Below, in pieces: positions 42,147 through 54,135 of a DNA stretch of 64,000 nucleotides. Each line of letters opens with the position of its first letter. Positions within the stretch are counted from its first letter, which is position 1. A program made the position numbers and the translations under genes. The notes under the pieces were generated by a model. That model was not told where the DNA came from, did not search any database, and worked only from the letters and a program-made list of their open reading frames with translations. The DNA comes from Thermothelomyces thermophilus ATCC 42464. Lineage: Eukaryota; Ascomycota; Sordariomycetes; Sordariales; Chaetomiaceae. The stretch lies in contig NC_016474.1 of the NCBI RefSeq assembly GCF_000226095.1, positions 2,914,001 to 2,978,000 on the forward strand, given 5' to 3'.

Positions 42147-43339
42147 ATGTCTCTCGTGTCGGGCGAGAAGGTACGTTGACATCCAGCATCGCTAGCTTCG
42201 TTAGCTTGCCGTTGCCTGTGAATTCCTGCTGCTGGGCCGCTCTTCTGGTTGCGACGCCGACAAACGACCATGACCCAACCCCGACCGATAGTCGACCCCT
42301 CGAGCATATACGATGTTGACAAATTAAAAGCTGCATGCGTCCACCGTCTGGAATCGAGCAGCAGAACGTGAGAGCGCAAGCGCTGTACGCGGTCAAGATG
42401 GAACGCCTTCGTCCTAATCAGCAGACTCTGCTATGAGGTTGCAGTGTTTCAGGCAGTCCAATCGCTTCGAGGCGACTCTTTCCTCTCCTGGGCTGGATTT
42501 CAGTTAACATCCGAGGGCCGAAGAGCGTCTCGGTTTCTCAACCGCTTCTGAAGCGCCCATGTTCCAACGACAACCGAGGAGGCCCAGGGCAGCAGCAGGA
42601 ACCTTCGCAGCTCATTTGCATGGATGTAACAGGGCATAGCGGGACATTTGCTAACAAAGCTTCAGAGCAACTTCAACCACATTCTGCGTCTGCTCAACAC
42701 CAACGTTGACGGCAAGCAGAAGGTCGTCTACTCCTTGACGTGAGTCTCGCGACCCTTTGAACTTTGTTGGTGGCTTGGTTCTAACTCTCCAATCTAGTAA
42801 GATCAAGGGTGTTGGTCGCCGCTACTGTATGTATCCCCGCCAAACGACGCAACGCACCATATCCTTAGCCGATCGCTCGTTCCACGCCGCTTGCAGTTTG
42901 AGGAGGATGCACCATGCTGACTTTTTGGTGAACAGCCAACCTTGTCTGCAAGAAGGCCGATGTCGACCTGAAGAAGCGTGCCGGTGAGCTCACCTCCGAG
43001 GAGCTTGAGCGCCTGGTCACTATTATTCAGAATCCCACTGCCTACAAGATCCCCACGGTACGTTTTCTGGCAGTCATTGGCATGCACGTGACCCAAATGC
43101 TGACAACCCGGCAACAGTGGTTCCTCAACAGGCAGCGCGATATCGTCGACGGCAAGGACTCGCAGATCCTCGCCAACAATGTCGACTCGAAACTCCGTGA
43201 GGATCTTGAGCGCCTGAAGAAGATCCGTGCTCACCGCGGTCTCCGTCACTACTGGGGTCTGCGCGTGCGTGGTCAGCACACCAAGACCACCGGTCGCCGC
43301 GGCCGGACCGTCGGTGTGTCCAAGAAGAAGGGTGGTTAA
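42147..43339 (+). CDS. rps18: 40S ribosomal protein S18 (uS13)
   Basis: uS13 sits in the head of the small ribosomal subunit and contacts the large subunit. Five exons: 42147-42170, 42666-42739, 42798-42826, 42936-43057, 43118-43339, giving exactly 156 aa, the eukaryotic length. The first exon codes only MSLVSGEK, and a long 495-nt intron follows, as is common in ribosomal protein genes. The remaining protein reads [57 protein letters not shown] and ends in the basic tail [20 protein letters not shown]. All phases agree. The gene faces SDO1 tail-to-tail, 350 bp away. Confidence 0.97.
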
Positions 43340-43689
43340 GTGGTTTTCTCTCGGCGTGCGGCACTCTTTGGCATTGCTGTGCTTGGCTTTCTGGCGGTGT
43401 TATCCCAAGGCTAAGGGGTGGTCATGGACGGGACGGGTTGATTTTTATTACCTTGCGAATGTCTCTGCAATTCGTCGGGGAACTCGCAGGATTGCAAAAG
43501 GGAACCACCATGATTCACAGCATGACAATACAGGCGCGGATATGAAAAGTAATGAGTTGTGCCAACTGAGATGTGCCCACGACAGCTGATGGATCCTGAT
43601 GCCTCATTTCTACTCTTTTGTAAGATTCCAAACTCCCTTGTAAAACAAACCGAGTGAACCAAGAAAAGGGGTATCTGGTTCGAAGTTGT
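43340..43689. other. Short convergent spacer between RPS18 and SDO1
   Basis: This 350-bp interval must hold the 3' UTRs and termination signals of both genes, so their transcripts may overlap. No hairpin or other feature stands out. Confidence 0.5.
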
Positions 43690-44217
43690 TTAATCTTCAT
43701 GAGTGACGGCCATGTCCAGAACCTCCACTCTACCCTGCCCTTTTGTTTCGCCGCCGACAAAGTCCGACAGACCCTTAAACGCGCCGGGTTCCACGAACCC
43801 AACGATTTCCCACTCAAAACCCATGACGTCCTGGCTTTCAACCTGCTCAATGAAACTAAGGATCCGGTCCTTGACCGTTCCAGGTGCCTTCTGCTCCCCA
43901 TCCCCTCCCCCATCCGTACCTGCCGGCGCCTTGGGCGCCTTGATGGCCTGCTTCAGCACGTTGGTCGGGCAGGTGACGCGTAGCCGCATGCGCGCCCGCG
44001 CAACGGGGATCGGCTGGTGCGCAATCAACGCCTTCATCGCTTCGAGCGCCTGCGACTTGGCGCTCTTGTTGGTCGTCACGCCCGTCCAGGTCGGCTTGGG
44101 AGCCGCGGCGGAGGGAGTGGGTCGTGGTCTGCCTTCGCCTGGTTCGCCTGTAACGGGGGCGTTGCCGGTTGTGGTGCTCGGGGTATTGCTGTTGCTGTTC
44201 TTGTTGCTGCTATTCTC

Positions 44218-44258
<41 letters not shown>

Positions 44259-44715
44259 GCTGCTGCTGCTGTTGCTGATGAGCCATGGAGCTGAGCATGT
44301 CGAGCGCCTTCTCGATCATCCCTGGGGTGTAGACGCGCTTGGTGCGCGGGTCGACCAGCTTGCTGGCGACGATGGAGACGACTTCGTTGTGCACGCGCTC
44401 GAGCTGGGCAGTTCGCTCCTTCTCGCCGACCTGCAGTTCCCCCTTGCGCAAGATCTCGAGGATGATGTCGTCCACTGACTTGTCCTTGCCGAAGGCTTTG
44501 GCGAGCTCGGCCGAGGGCGCAGTCTGGCCCTTGGAAACGTTCAGAAAGACCGACGGGATCTGCAGAACGTTGTCCAGGTCCGTCTCGATGCCGGAGCGCC
44601 ATTCGAGAACCTTGTTCTTGTAGCAGGCTATCTCGAAGCGCTTCTTGCCCTTTTTTAGCCGGACCAGCGAGACGTTGGTGAGCTTAATCTGATTTGAGGG
44701 TTGCTGGATCACCAT
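43690..44715 (-). CDS. sdo1: Ribosome maturation protein SDO1/SBDS with polyglutamine insertion
   Basis: SBDS/Sdo1 works with the GTPase Efl1 to release eIF6/Tif6 from late 60S subunits in the cytoplasm. The single exon from ATG 44715 codes 341 aa. Domain I is complete (QIKLTNVSLVRLKKGKKRFE, IPSVFLNVSKGQTAPSAELA), as is the start of domain II (ELQVGEKERTAQLERVHNEV, DPRTKRVYTPGMIEKALDML). A run of 20 Gln (residues 147-166, DNA 44218-44277, CAA/CAG) and an Asn/Ser/Thr/Pro linker of about 60 residues then interrupt the protein before TNKSAKSQALEAMKALIAHQ. The C-terminal domain III-like part (RARMRLRVTCPTN to the end) follows. The family is normally about 250 aa, so the insertion accounts for the extra length. 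A (CA)23 tract lies just upstream of the start codon. Confidence 0.96.
44218..44277 (-). repeat. CAA/CAG trinucleotide repeat coding 20 Gln in SDO1
   Basis: Twenty consecutive glutamine codons, mostly CAA with CAG at the 5' end, lie inside the SDO1 frame. Confidence 0.95.
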
Positions 44716-44769
44716 GGTGACGGTTGTGGAAGGTGGTTTATCGAGGGAGTCGGAATCGTTGGATCGAGT

Positions 44770-44770
<1 letters not shown>

Positions 44771-44816
<46 letters not shown>
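44771..44816. repeat. (CA)23 microsatellite
   Basis: An uninterrupted CA dinucleotide tract about 55 bp upstream of the SDO1 ATG, probably within its 5' UTR or core promoter. Confidence 0.95.
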
Positions 44817-44817
<1 letters not shown>

Positions 44818-45123
44818 CTTCGCAGGAGCGCAACAGCTGCTGTGGTGACGGCCGAGGACTTAAGTCGATGTGTTTGTTCAGATGGGGGTTGGAATGCACA
44901 AGTTGCTCTGGTTGTTTTGGTGCTTATCTTGGATGTTTGTACTCGTCTTCCAAGGTCATTGAACTTCTTTTTTTCTTATCAATCAAGTACCCCGCCAAAC
45001 TGGTGCGGGCCAGGGCCAGTCACAGTCTGGATACTTGATGATTAAGAGTGACTCAAGCGGGGACCCCTCTTGCGGGGGAGGGTTTAACGGGGGTTTGCAT
45101 TTGGTGAGTGGAAAGTTTCGTAG

Positions 45124-45160
45124 GTATGTAATCCGTACACCGTATGTACGGATTACATAC
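45124..45160. repeat. Perfect inverted repeat, 16-bp arms, 5-nt loop
   Basis: Left arm GTATGTAATCCGTACA (45124-45139) and right arm TGTACGGATTACATAC (45145-45160) are exact reverse complements, separated by CCGTA. The arms contain the GTAATCCGTAC word found dispersed in the window. The position is between two divergent genes. Confidence 0.95.
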
Positions 45161-45815
45161 AGGTACGTACACAATAGGTATGTACTGTACATACATACGG
45201 ATCACTGTCGCCCACTAATCGTTGCCAGTGATTGCGTCCATCTTCTCTTTCAGAAACATATACGGACTGTGATCACTCAGACAAGAACACAAGGAGCCCG
45301 AAAACTAGCCACTGTCCATCCGGTTGAAGAGTGGGTGTCGGGAGCGGCGATCTGCCGCTAATCATCCGATGACGCAGTCGGCAGCGCAAGGCGATGGAAG
45401 GCGCGGCTGCTAGTTAAGCAAGATGAAGTGTCTCTACCGCTATTGGCTGGAGCTGAGGAGGTCAACAGAATATTCATTGATTGATCACGGAATCGCCCTT
45501 AAAGATAACTATCATTTTAATGTAAACTAGTCCCCACTGCTTTGGCACTCGTGACCAGTCTGCAAGGTACCCGGACAACAGGGCGTGGCGCAACCAATGC
45601 CTGCCTGGGATTATGCCTTGCTGAACACGCTGCCCAGTGTGGTAGGTGCTGCTTCTAGTGCTGTTTCAAGTCAACACCCCGAGCTCCCGCCTCTTCCCTT
45701 CCTCCTCTGCTTTCCTCCTCTGTCCGCATCATTAAGCCCAATAGATTCCATCACCATCACTACCTCATCATCTCCAGGCATTTCACAAGACGGAATTGTC
45801 TGAACTACGTCCGCG

Positions 45816-47535
45816 ATGAGGATCGCAGCCTCCACAGTGCTGCTCGGCGCGGCCTCTGCCGCCTCGTTCCAGCAGCAGGCCCAGCATGTGCTCTCGGACG
45901 GCTTTGGGAAGGCCCAGGAGGCCATGAAGCCCCTCTCGGACGCTCTCGCTGATGCTGCTGGTCGCCCTATCGAGAATTTCGAGGAGGCTTTCTCCGGCAT
46001 GACCGCCGAGGCAAAGGCTCTCTGGGAGGAGATCAAGCTGCTCGTTCCCGACAGCGCCTTCAAGAATCCTTCGTGGTTCAGCAAGCCCAAGCCTCACCGC
46101 CGCCGCGATGACTGGGACCATGTCGTCAAGGGCGCCGATGTCCAGAAGATCTGGGTGCAGGATGCCAACGGCGAGAGCCACCGCCAAGTTGGCGGCCGCA
46201 TTGAGGACTACAACCTTCGCGTCAAGACGGTCGACCCGTCCAAGCTTGGCGTCGATTCGGTCAAGCAGTTCAGCGGCTACCTTGATGATGAGGCCAACGA
46301 CAAGCACCTCTTCTACTGTAAGTTCCACCGCTTTACACTCCGTGGGCCCCCTCGTACTGACCGGACGTCTAGGGTTCTTCGAGTCGCGCAATGACCCCAA
46401 GAACGACCCGGTCGTCCTCTGGCTCAACGGCGGCCCAGGCTGCTCGTCCCTTACCGGCCTCTTTCTCGAGCTCGGTCCTTCCTCGATCGACAAGAACCTG
46501 AAGGTCGTTAACAACGAGTTCAGCTGGAACAACAACGCCAGCGTCATCTTCCTCGACCAGCCCGTCAATGTCGGCTATTCCTATTCCGGCTCCTCCGTGA
46601 GCAATACCATTGCTGCTGGCAAGGATGTCTACGCTCTCTTGACTCTCTTCTTCCATCAATTCCCCGAGTACGCGAAGCAGGACTTCCACATCGCTGGCGA
46701 GTCCTATGCTGGCCACTACATTCCCGTTTTCGCGTCCGAGATTCTGTCTCACAAGAACCGCAACATCAACCTCAAGTCCATCCTGATTGGTAACGGCCTG
46801 ACCGACGGGCTCACCCAGTACGAGTACTACCGGCCTATGGCTTGCGGAGAGGGTGGCTATCCCGCTGTCCTCAGCGAGTCTGAGTGCCGGAGCATGGACA
46901 ACGCCCTGCCGCGGTGCCAGTCGCTCATCCGGAACTGCTACGACAGCGGCAGCGTCTGGAGCTGTGTCCCGGCCTCCATCTACTGCAACAACGCCCTGAT
47001 TGGCCCTTACCAGCGCACCGGTCAGAATGTCTACGATATCCGCGGCAAGTGCGAGGACAGCAGCAACCTTTGCTACAGCGCACTCGGTTATATCAGCGAC
47101 TATCTCAACCAGCAGTCCGTCATGGATGCCCTCGGTGTCGAGGTCTCGAGCTATGAGAGCTGCAATTTCGACATCAACCGCAACTTCCTGTTCCAGGGCG
47201 ATTGGATGCAGCCGTTCCATCGCCTGGTGCCGAACATTCTCAAGGAGATCCCCGTCCTCATCTATGCCGGTGATGCCGACTACATTTGCAACTGGCTTGG
47301 CAACCGAGCTTGGACTGAGAAGCTCGAGTGGCCCGGCCAGAAGGCTTTCAACCAGGCCAAGGTCCATGATCTGAAGTTGGCTGGTGCTGATGAGGAGTAC
47401 GGCAAGGTGAAGGCCTCGGGCAATTTCACCTTCATGCAGATCTACCAGGCCGGTCACATGGTCCCCATGGACCAGCCTGAGAATTCGCTCGATTTCCTGA
47501 ACAGGTGGCTGAGCGGCGAATGGTTTGCCAAGTAG
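45816..47535 (+). CDS. cpyA: Carboxypeptidase Y (vacuolar serine carboxypeptidase)
   Basis: A vacuolar S10-family protease that removes C-terminal residues from peptides. Two exons, 45816-46317 and 46373-47535, give 554 aa. Residues 1-17 are a signal peptide ([17 protein letters not shown]). A propeptide runs to about residue 125, with the helical propeptide block typical of the family. The mature enzyme follows, with [38 protein letters not shown] and the nucleophile S278 in GESYAGHY. The catalytic aspartate is in [15 protein letters not shown] and the histidine in [12 protein letters not shown]. The intron splits the tryptophan codon of [11 protein letters not shown]. All catalytic parts are present. 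The gene is divergent from SDO1 and faces the phosphodiesterase gene. Confidence 0.97.
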
Positions 47536-49159
47536 CCAGCCGACGGGAGTTGTGAATCCGTCGTCTGTACGTGAGGCGTGACGCGTATTGAACGGCTACT
47601 CGTACATGCTGTTGGCGGGTGGCTTTGATCGGTATTACTTTCCTGGAACTCGAACCTGCGATGGATGATTAGACGGGCACGGAAGCGTTTAGATATGCTA
47701 GGAGTTTCCTTAGCGGATACACCCCGATCCCACCCAGATTAGGTGGTTAGTGGCTTGTCTGTGAACCATGCAGTCCCTCGTTTCGCTCTCTATCAGTGAT
47801 ATACCGGCGCTCGAGACAACCGGAGGTTTTGACTTGGTCAACCGCGGGAGGGGGGCTGCTTTACTCTTGTGACTGCATCTGTGGATGGCGTCAATGGTTG
47901 TATATCGAACCTGAATCTTGCGCTGCGGTGGATATCGCGTTCTGATGTGGTTAACTGTTCTCGGGGGTCACATCGAAGGTTCGAGACCGTGGGTGAGGAC
48001 GCGCTGAGCAGATTTCACAAAGTTCGAAAATGATTTGCCGCTACGGGCAGCAGGCATCCTTGGGCATCTTATCTTTATACAATCGCTGGATCCCTTTAGA
48101 TATACACACATTTTGCCTTCCTCTGTGCCCAGATCCTATTGTCCGAGACATGCCAACTACCGCATAACAAGACCAATAACCAAGATTACACAGAACTCTA
48201 CCGGTCCTTTCAAACCTTTCCCTTTCCATCCGTTCCCTTTTCTCCCCTCGCCCGGTCGCTGATGAGTAAGTGATATATATGGAAATGAACACCAGAGAAA
48301 GATGACGGGCGCTTGCTTCCGCAAGAGTCCGTGATTGGGTATACCGCCGCCGAGTCCATCAATGCTCCTCCCTTTAAGCCAGAACCAACCCCCCCAAGAA
48401 AACACACACGCGCCATCTTCCCGACCGCCCTATCCACTGGCATCTATCCTGCCAGTCCTTCCTGTCGTTAACATCCCAACCCTAAAAAGTTCGATATCGA
48501 CAAGCAATCGCCGGCTGCAGGATATGCACAGCGAGCCTATACAGGTGATATAATAACAAACAAAAGAGTATAAAGGGGGGGAGGAACGAGAAGTGGTGAA
48601 GCTGCACCCCTCTACTGGGGAATAGAGTCAGACGCCCCAGTCTGAGTGGATAATTTCTTCCTCCGCCTGAACGACCTCCCCTCGGTTGCTGCTGAGAGAC
48701 CCAACAGACGACCAATTTTCCTTCCGCACACGGGAGCTTCCACCTCATACTCCTCTTTCTCTCTCTCCCACTCCCCACTCAACTGGACAAAACAGTCCCG
48801 GCTCCGCTACTGGCGAGTGGATTCGGTCCCGTGAATCAGTCGCCGGGGGGGGGAGAGTTGGCATCTGACCGGCGTGGCCCCAGACTCGAGGAGGGGGAGT
48901 GGTACGCTTGGTGCGGCACTGTCCCCGTCCGTTGTGCGGGCCTTCCTTTGTCCGCACAGCTACTCGACCGAGCCTTGGGGGGTAGGTCGTCGTCGTCATT
49001 GCCGTCATTGTCCTCGTCGTTGTCATCTCAGCGTCGTCGTCGTGTTGTTGTTGTTGTTGCAGCTATTGTTCCTGCTCTCCACCCGACGCCGGCTCCTTCA
49101 GACCAGAAGGAGCGGGGAGAGGTAGGCCCAGGTTCGCAGAGAGCAGCGGCTTCCACGCT
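47536..49159. other. Convergent intergenic region
   Basis: A 1.6-kb interval between facing genes. No gene is recognised; a short GTC/GTT-rich patch lies near 48985-49065. Confidence 0.5.
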
Positions 49160-52100
49160 CTATCCGGCGGTATCGGCTGCCTGCATTGGCGGGCTCGAAC
49201 TCTTGTGTTTCCTAAAGAGGTTTTGCAACCCGTTGATCCGGAAACGGCTCGGCTTCTTCTTGAGCTGTCTGGCGCCCGGATCTGCAGGCTCAGCCCCGCC
49301 ATGGTCGTTCTTTTTTGCGCTGCCGCCGTTCAAGTACTGGTTATGTTGCTGGTGGCCGTTCCGGGGCGCGTCGTTCTCCTCATCCAGCAGGAGCGGAGGA
49401 GGCTGGTAGTTCTCCAGCTTGAAGTCCGTGTGGCTCCCCGTGGTGGTGGCCGAGTTAGGAACCGTACTTGTCGACTCGTCGGGCGCCACCACGCTGGGGA
49501 TAGGCACGCTGGTGCTGTAGCTGAGAGGCCGCTCGAAGGAGTCACAGCTCACAATGCTGGTGCCCTTGGTGCTCGGCGAAAGCGGCATCCTGCCCGTCGT
49601 TGCGCTCGTCGCTTGCGAGGCCCAATCGCCGCTATTGGGCGCCGAACCCCAATCTGTCGTTTCGCTGCACCTCTGTCGCGTATGGCCATGGCGAGGGCTG
49701 GCGGCGCCATTCATGCGGGCATCTTCGCCGTGGCTGGGTTCGTTGGCAGACGGGAAGCTGGTCACGATGCCGTTCACGATCCGGCCGTCGGTCGGCCGCT
49801 TAGGGTGCGAGTTCGGCCTGTGGAAGTCCGCTTGCTGGGAAACGGCCGGATCCGGCGTCTGAGGCTCGACAACCTTTGGCACGCTGCCGATGGCCCCTCT
49901 AGCGGGGTTCACTTCCGTCGCTGGTTCGGGCGAGCTTGTGAACTTGATCGACCTGATCGAGAGCTCACTGTCGTGATCCCGGAGAACCGGCCGGGCGGGC
50001 GACTGGCGTTTCTGTTCGTCAAGCAAACACTTGTCAAACAACTCCTTGTTCACGTGAAGCTCGTCGACGCAGTACTGCATGGCAGGGAGGATATCGGCAA
50101 CGCCTTGGAAGAGCGGGAGGGCGAACAAGTTCATAAACTTGAGCTGCGCGGTCGTCAGGGATAACGTGTCTTGCTTGGGCTCCGACATGAGCGAGGTCTT
50201 GATCTCTAGCTCGCTCTCCATGCTGGCCTGGCGCGAGAACTCCTCGGATAGGATGCGCATCCATTGGAGGGCTGCATCGTGTCGTCGCGTCTGGTTACAC
50301 ACGGGAAGTGAGAATCGCGCTCGCAGGAAAAAAAAAAAAAAGAAAAGAAAAGAAAAAGGGGCGGACTCCGGGCACCATCTACTCACCACGTTGCTGATAT
50401 CCGCGCATTTGATGAGAAGGGCGCATGTTAGTGCCCTTTGCTCGTTCTTCACGCTCTCTTCCCAGTCCTCGGTGCTGTTATTGGCGTGTAGTTTCGCCTG
50501 GAGATCACCCAGCTTCTGCATGTAGTCAAAGTGCAATCCCATATCGGTGGCGAGGATCGAGCTGATCATGAGGTGGCGCATCTTGCTGTCGCCAAAGGCA
50601 GAGGGCCAGTATCTCCGCAGAATCTGCGAATAGGCCGCGCAGTGAAACGATTCGAGGACGGACCGATCGTTGTACAACTGGGCGAGCGGCGCATTCAGCG
50701 TGACCAGAAAGCCGTTGTTGACTCCGGGGTGTCCGACATCATGGCCAATGGCGGTAATAAGGAGAGTCAGAGCCTCGAACGGCCGGAGGAGCTGTGCAAC
50801 CGGCGATTTGGGGCAGGCCTGAGAAAGCAGCGAACCGTCGGGCGAGCGGTAAGACGGCAGAGAGCCGATGCTGACGAGAAAGTGGAACGTCGCCTGCAGG
50901 ACGTCGACCACGTGGCGGAAGTTGTGATAGGGGACGAAGGTGTTGTACGCGGCCCGGCAGGCGAGCAGGAAGTGGTGCAGCTGATCTGGAACGAGACGGT
51001 CAGCGGGCTGGCTGCGAGGGAGAAGAGAAAATTGAGGGTTGTCGATCAACTTTGTGTGAGTAGAGAGAGAGAGAGAGAGAGAACATACCTGTTGGTATCC
51101 GCCATGGCTCCAGCTCGGGCATGGACAAGGCGTGCTCGAACATGACCGAGGCGGCCACGAGGAGCTCGTCCTCTGTAAAATCGTGGGCGCAGAAATGCCA
51201 CTGGCCCACCGCCGACGTGACTTGGGCCTGCTTCTCGGCGGTGATGGACAGCTTGATGCTATGGGTCACCTCGTCGGCTTCGCTTCCTATGCGACAAATG
51301 CGGCCCATGAGCTTGGACACCATGGCTTCCCGCAGGTACGAGAAGGGCTTCTCCTCGCAGATGCCGACCCACGAGCGCTTGCGGCCCCGGCGGAGCTCCA
51401 CCAGCGCCTTTTGGTCACGGGCAGCATCCAGTTGGGCGCGGTAGGCATGGACTTCAAGGTTGCTGACACACCTGGGGTTCATCGGGCTCGTCATGACATC
51501 CGCGGCGCCCACCTCGAGACACTTCTTCCACATCCTCCTGTTGGCCGCCCTCCGCTCGTCTGCCGAAAGCTGGTGGCTGCTGTCGGCCACGGCTCGCCCC
51601 GTCGGCTCGCCCGTCCCATCGCGGCCGTCAGAACGGTCACAGTAAGGGGGCGCGATTATGGGTACCGTGACCACGAGCTTGGACACGTTCCGCACATAGG
51701 ACTCCGATACGATCCTTCGTAGTAATGCCAGACCGTACAGCTCCTCGCCGCCTTGATTCCCGGAGTCGGCAATCCGAGACGACGGCGAGGGGGATCTCGA
51801 GCGGTCTCGTCGGGCCATCTCATCTTGGTAGGGGGTATCTAGGATGAACAGCGTCGGTTTGAGCGCTGCCATTGAGGGCTCTTGGAGGCTCAGCCATTGG
51901 TCCAGGCAAGCGGCGCCGGTGCTACACAAATGAACTGTGACCCGGTGGTCAGCACGTCCGTCCAACAGGCGCCGCCGAAAGCTTTAATGCGATTGGGTAA
52001 GCGAGAGAGCAAAGCGTGCATTCGTACCTTCGTCAAAGGCGTCCAGGAGAAGCCTGACATTTTCCGCCATGTGCGCCGATTCCCCTCGAATGGCATCCCC

Positions 52101-52187
52101 ATCGCTATTCCACCGGTTCGCTCTGACGCTCCGGTCCCGCGACACGGACCGGTCGACGTATATGACGTGGCATTGGACATTTGCCAT
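49160..52187 (-). CDS. pdeH: High-affinity 3',5'-cyclic-AMP phosphodiesterase (PDE2/pdeH type)
   Basis: Hydrolyses cAMP to AMP and so limits PKA signalling. Four minus-strand exons: 52187-52028, 51934-51089, 50985-50387, 50290-49160, about 858 aa. The start (MANVQCHVIYVDRSVSRD) resembles the N-terminus of fungal PDE2 proteins, and the first junction restores EVHLCSTGAACLDQW. The class I PDE catalytic domain holds the metal-binding HD motifs: YHNFRHVVDVLQATF, TAIGHDVGHPGVNN and the aspartate in IKCADISNV. The last continues across the third intron into TRRHDAALQWM. The C-terminal region is a long Ser/Pro/Thr-rich tail of about 250 residues ending in a basic stretch. Intron 2 carries a GA/CT repeat next to its donor and intron 3 an A/T run. 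With the G-beta gene at the other end of the window this is a second cAMP-pathway component. Confidence 0.95.
51063..51081. repeat. (GA)n tract beside the intron-2 donor of the phosphodiesterase gene
   Basis: The tract reads as CT repeats on the transcribed strand, a few bases after the GTATGT donor. Confidence 0.85.
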
Positions 52188-53300
52188 GGTGGCCTCGACA
52201 AGCGACCAGTCTTGCGACCAGGTACGCTTCCGCCACGGGGGTTGAGGGTTTCGGGGAAGCCAGACACGGCCTGGATACGATAGCCTGGCTTGCAAACGTA
52301 TCCGTAACCACTGTCAGCAAGTATCAAGTCAAAGAAGGAGGGGGGAGGCGGGCGGTTGCTTCGGTGGCGGAGGTGGCAGGTCGGCTCCAATCGCGTTTCG
52401 GCGGAGGATAGGTCGGGAATAACTACGATATTGCTTTTACTTTTTGTGCGACGGCGACGGCGGCGGCGATGGGTATGACGTTAATAGTGTCTGGGCTGAG
52501 CCCACGCAGGCGGCTGTCTTGCGCGCACTGCGTCGATCGTCTTATTCTCGGCACAATTCGAGGTCGGGTGGCGGGGAGTCGCAAGAAAAGAAGGCGGACG
52601 GTCTGCCTGCGCGAAGTTAGGGTGGCGGCGCATATAGGGCTGTAGTCGACAGTGGAGAAGAAGGGCGTGCGTGGGCGTGCGACGATCGGCCAAAGAAGAA
52701 ACCAAGTGCCGGGGCCGTCGGTCGGTGCACTGTGGACGGAAGACTCTGGGAAAAAGAACGCCGGCTCGGCCCCATTCATCAAATGCGACCGAGCGACGGA
52801 CACGCAGACAAGGAACGGCCTCACTGGGGAAATGTGGGTTTGGCAAGGACCAAGAAGGTGGAGACGAGGGATGAAAAGGGTGGGGGAAGTTTTGGAATCG
52901 TGGAAGGGGACGGGACTCGGGTTATGAAGACGAACTTTTGAGATACAGACCCAATCTGGAGAGCAGGTACCTCTTTGGACGAAAGTTTATGTGAACTGCC
53001 GTTGTTGGTGCCTCGGTTCCTGTTTGGTGTCAGCGCTAGAGCGGGTGTGCTGCGGGAAGGGCTCAGTGTCCGAGACGGTGCGAGGAAGGAAGGAAAAGAG
53101 TGTGAGAACAATGAAACGAACCATCAAGGGTTAATCGGGTCAGGAAGCTCGTGCCTCGAGAGAAACGGCCTAGGCAGATCTACGGACTCGCCTGCTATCA
53201 GCGCACTTGAGCCCATGTGGCGAATCCCACTATCTTCGGCGCCCGGGGGAGTGAATGGGTAAGAGCTAACCAGGTTACGATTGGAACCCTTTTTTTGTTC

Positions 53301-53324
53301 TTTTTTTTTTTTTTTTTTTTTTTT
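53301..53324. repeat. 24-nt poly(T) run
   Basis: Homopolymer with no adjacent gene; possibly length-variable. Confidence 0.9.
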
Positions 53325-54098
53325 GATGAGAATGGGTAACGGGGGCAAGGTTTTCCCTTGCAAGTTGGTCTGCACGCACCCACACCCGGACACAAGCACA
53401 CTCACTGGCACCCTCGCACTGGCAAAACGGCACAGTACGGAGTAGAGTGGCACGCAACAAACAAGCACACACGCGCGCGCGCACTCTCACACACAGTTAC
53501 GCACAAAAAAGCCAGGACCAGCAGCTCCCAGAGTGGGTTGAACGAGATGGATGGGTGGAGCGCCATGAAATGGAAGGGAGCATCGAAGGGCACTGTATCG
53601 GGGGAAGCGCGGAAGGTGTGGGTGCGCAACCCCTCCCTCCCAGTGGCGGGAGCAAATCAGAGCGCCCGCGCAAAGTGGAGATTCCTGCAGGCGGGAAAGG
53701 TTCAATTCAGGGAGTGACCTGGGCGGACTCTGACTGGTGCGCCAGGCGGGCCCCAGCCTTCTGGCTTTCTTCTCGAAGACCCGTCGAACACGCTAGTTAC
53801 TGCAGACCAAAACAACCCTCGACTCACCCATGTCCAGGGCAGACCGTCCCGCAGCGCAAGGAATGCGGGCAACCACAGCCAACACAGTGCCGAGTGCGCA
53901 GCGAGCCAATCAAAAACTCTCCTCGAGCACTGCAGCACGCAATAACCTTCCTAGGAATGGAGTAGTTCCTTTTCGGCCTACTAGTATGCAGTGAGTATGT
54001 AGTGCAACTACTAGTACCTACAACATGCCAAGCGCATCTCCGTCGCTTGGGCCTCTTGGGCCTCGCTGTTCTGGAGGTCGTCCTCGACTATCGCTTCT

Positions 54099-54100
<2 letters not shown>

Positions 54101-54135
<35 letters not shown>

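Larger units (their letters stand above)
44716..45815. other. Divergent promoter region between SDO1 and carboxypeptidase Y
   Basis: Contains the (CA)23 tract, a 16-bp-arm perfect hairpin and no recognisable gene. Confidence 0.55.

Noticed and set aside
46369-47457. Long antisense open frame (about 360 codons) over the carboxypeptidase Y gene
   Set aside because: It mirrors the GC-rich third positions of the real gene on the other strand, is composed of Val/Leu/Ala/Asp-rich shadow sequence and matches no family.
47940-48000. tRNA-like T-loop word (GGTTCGAGACC)
   Set aside because: No A-box, anticodon stem or acceptor stem can be formed at a tRNA spacing around it.
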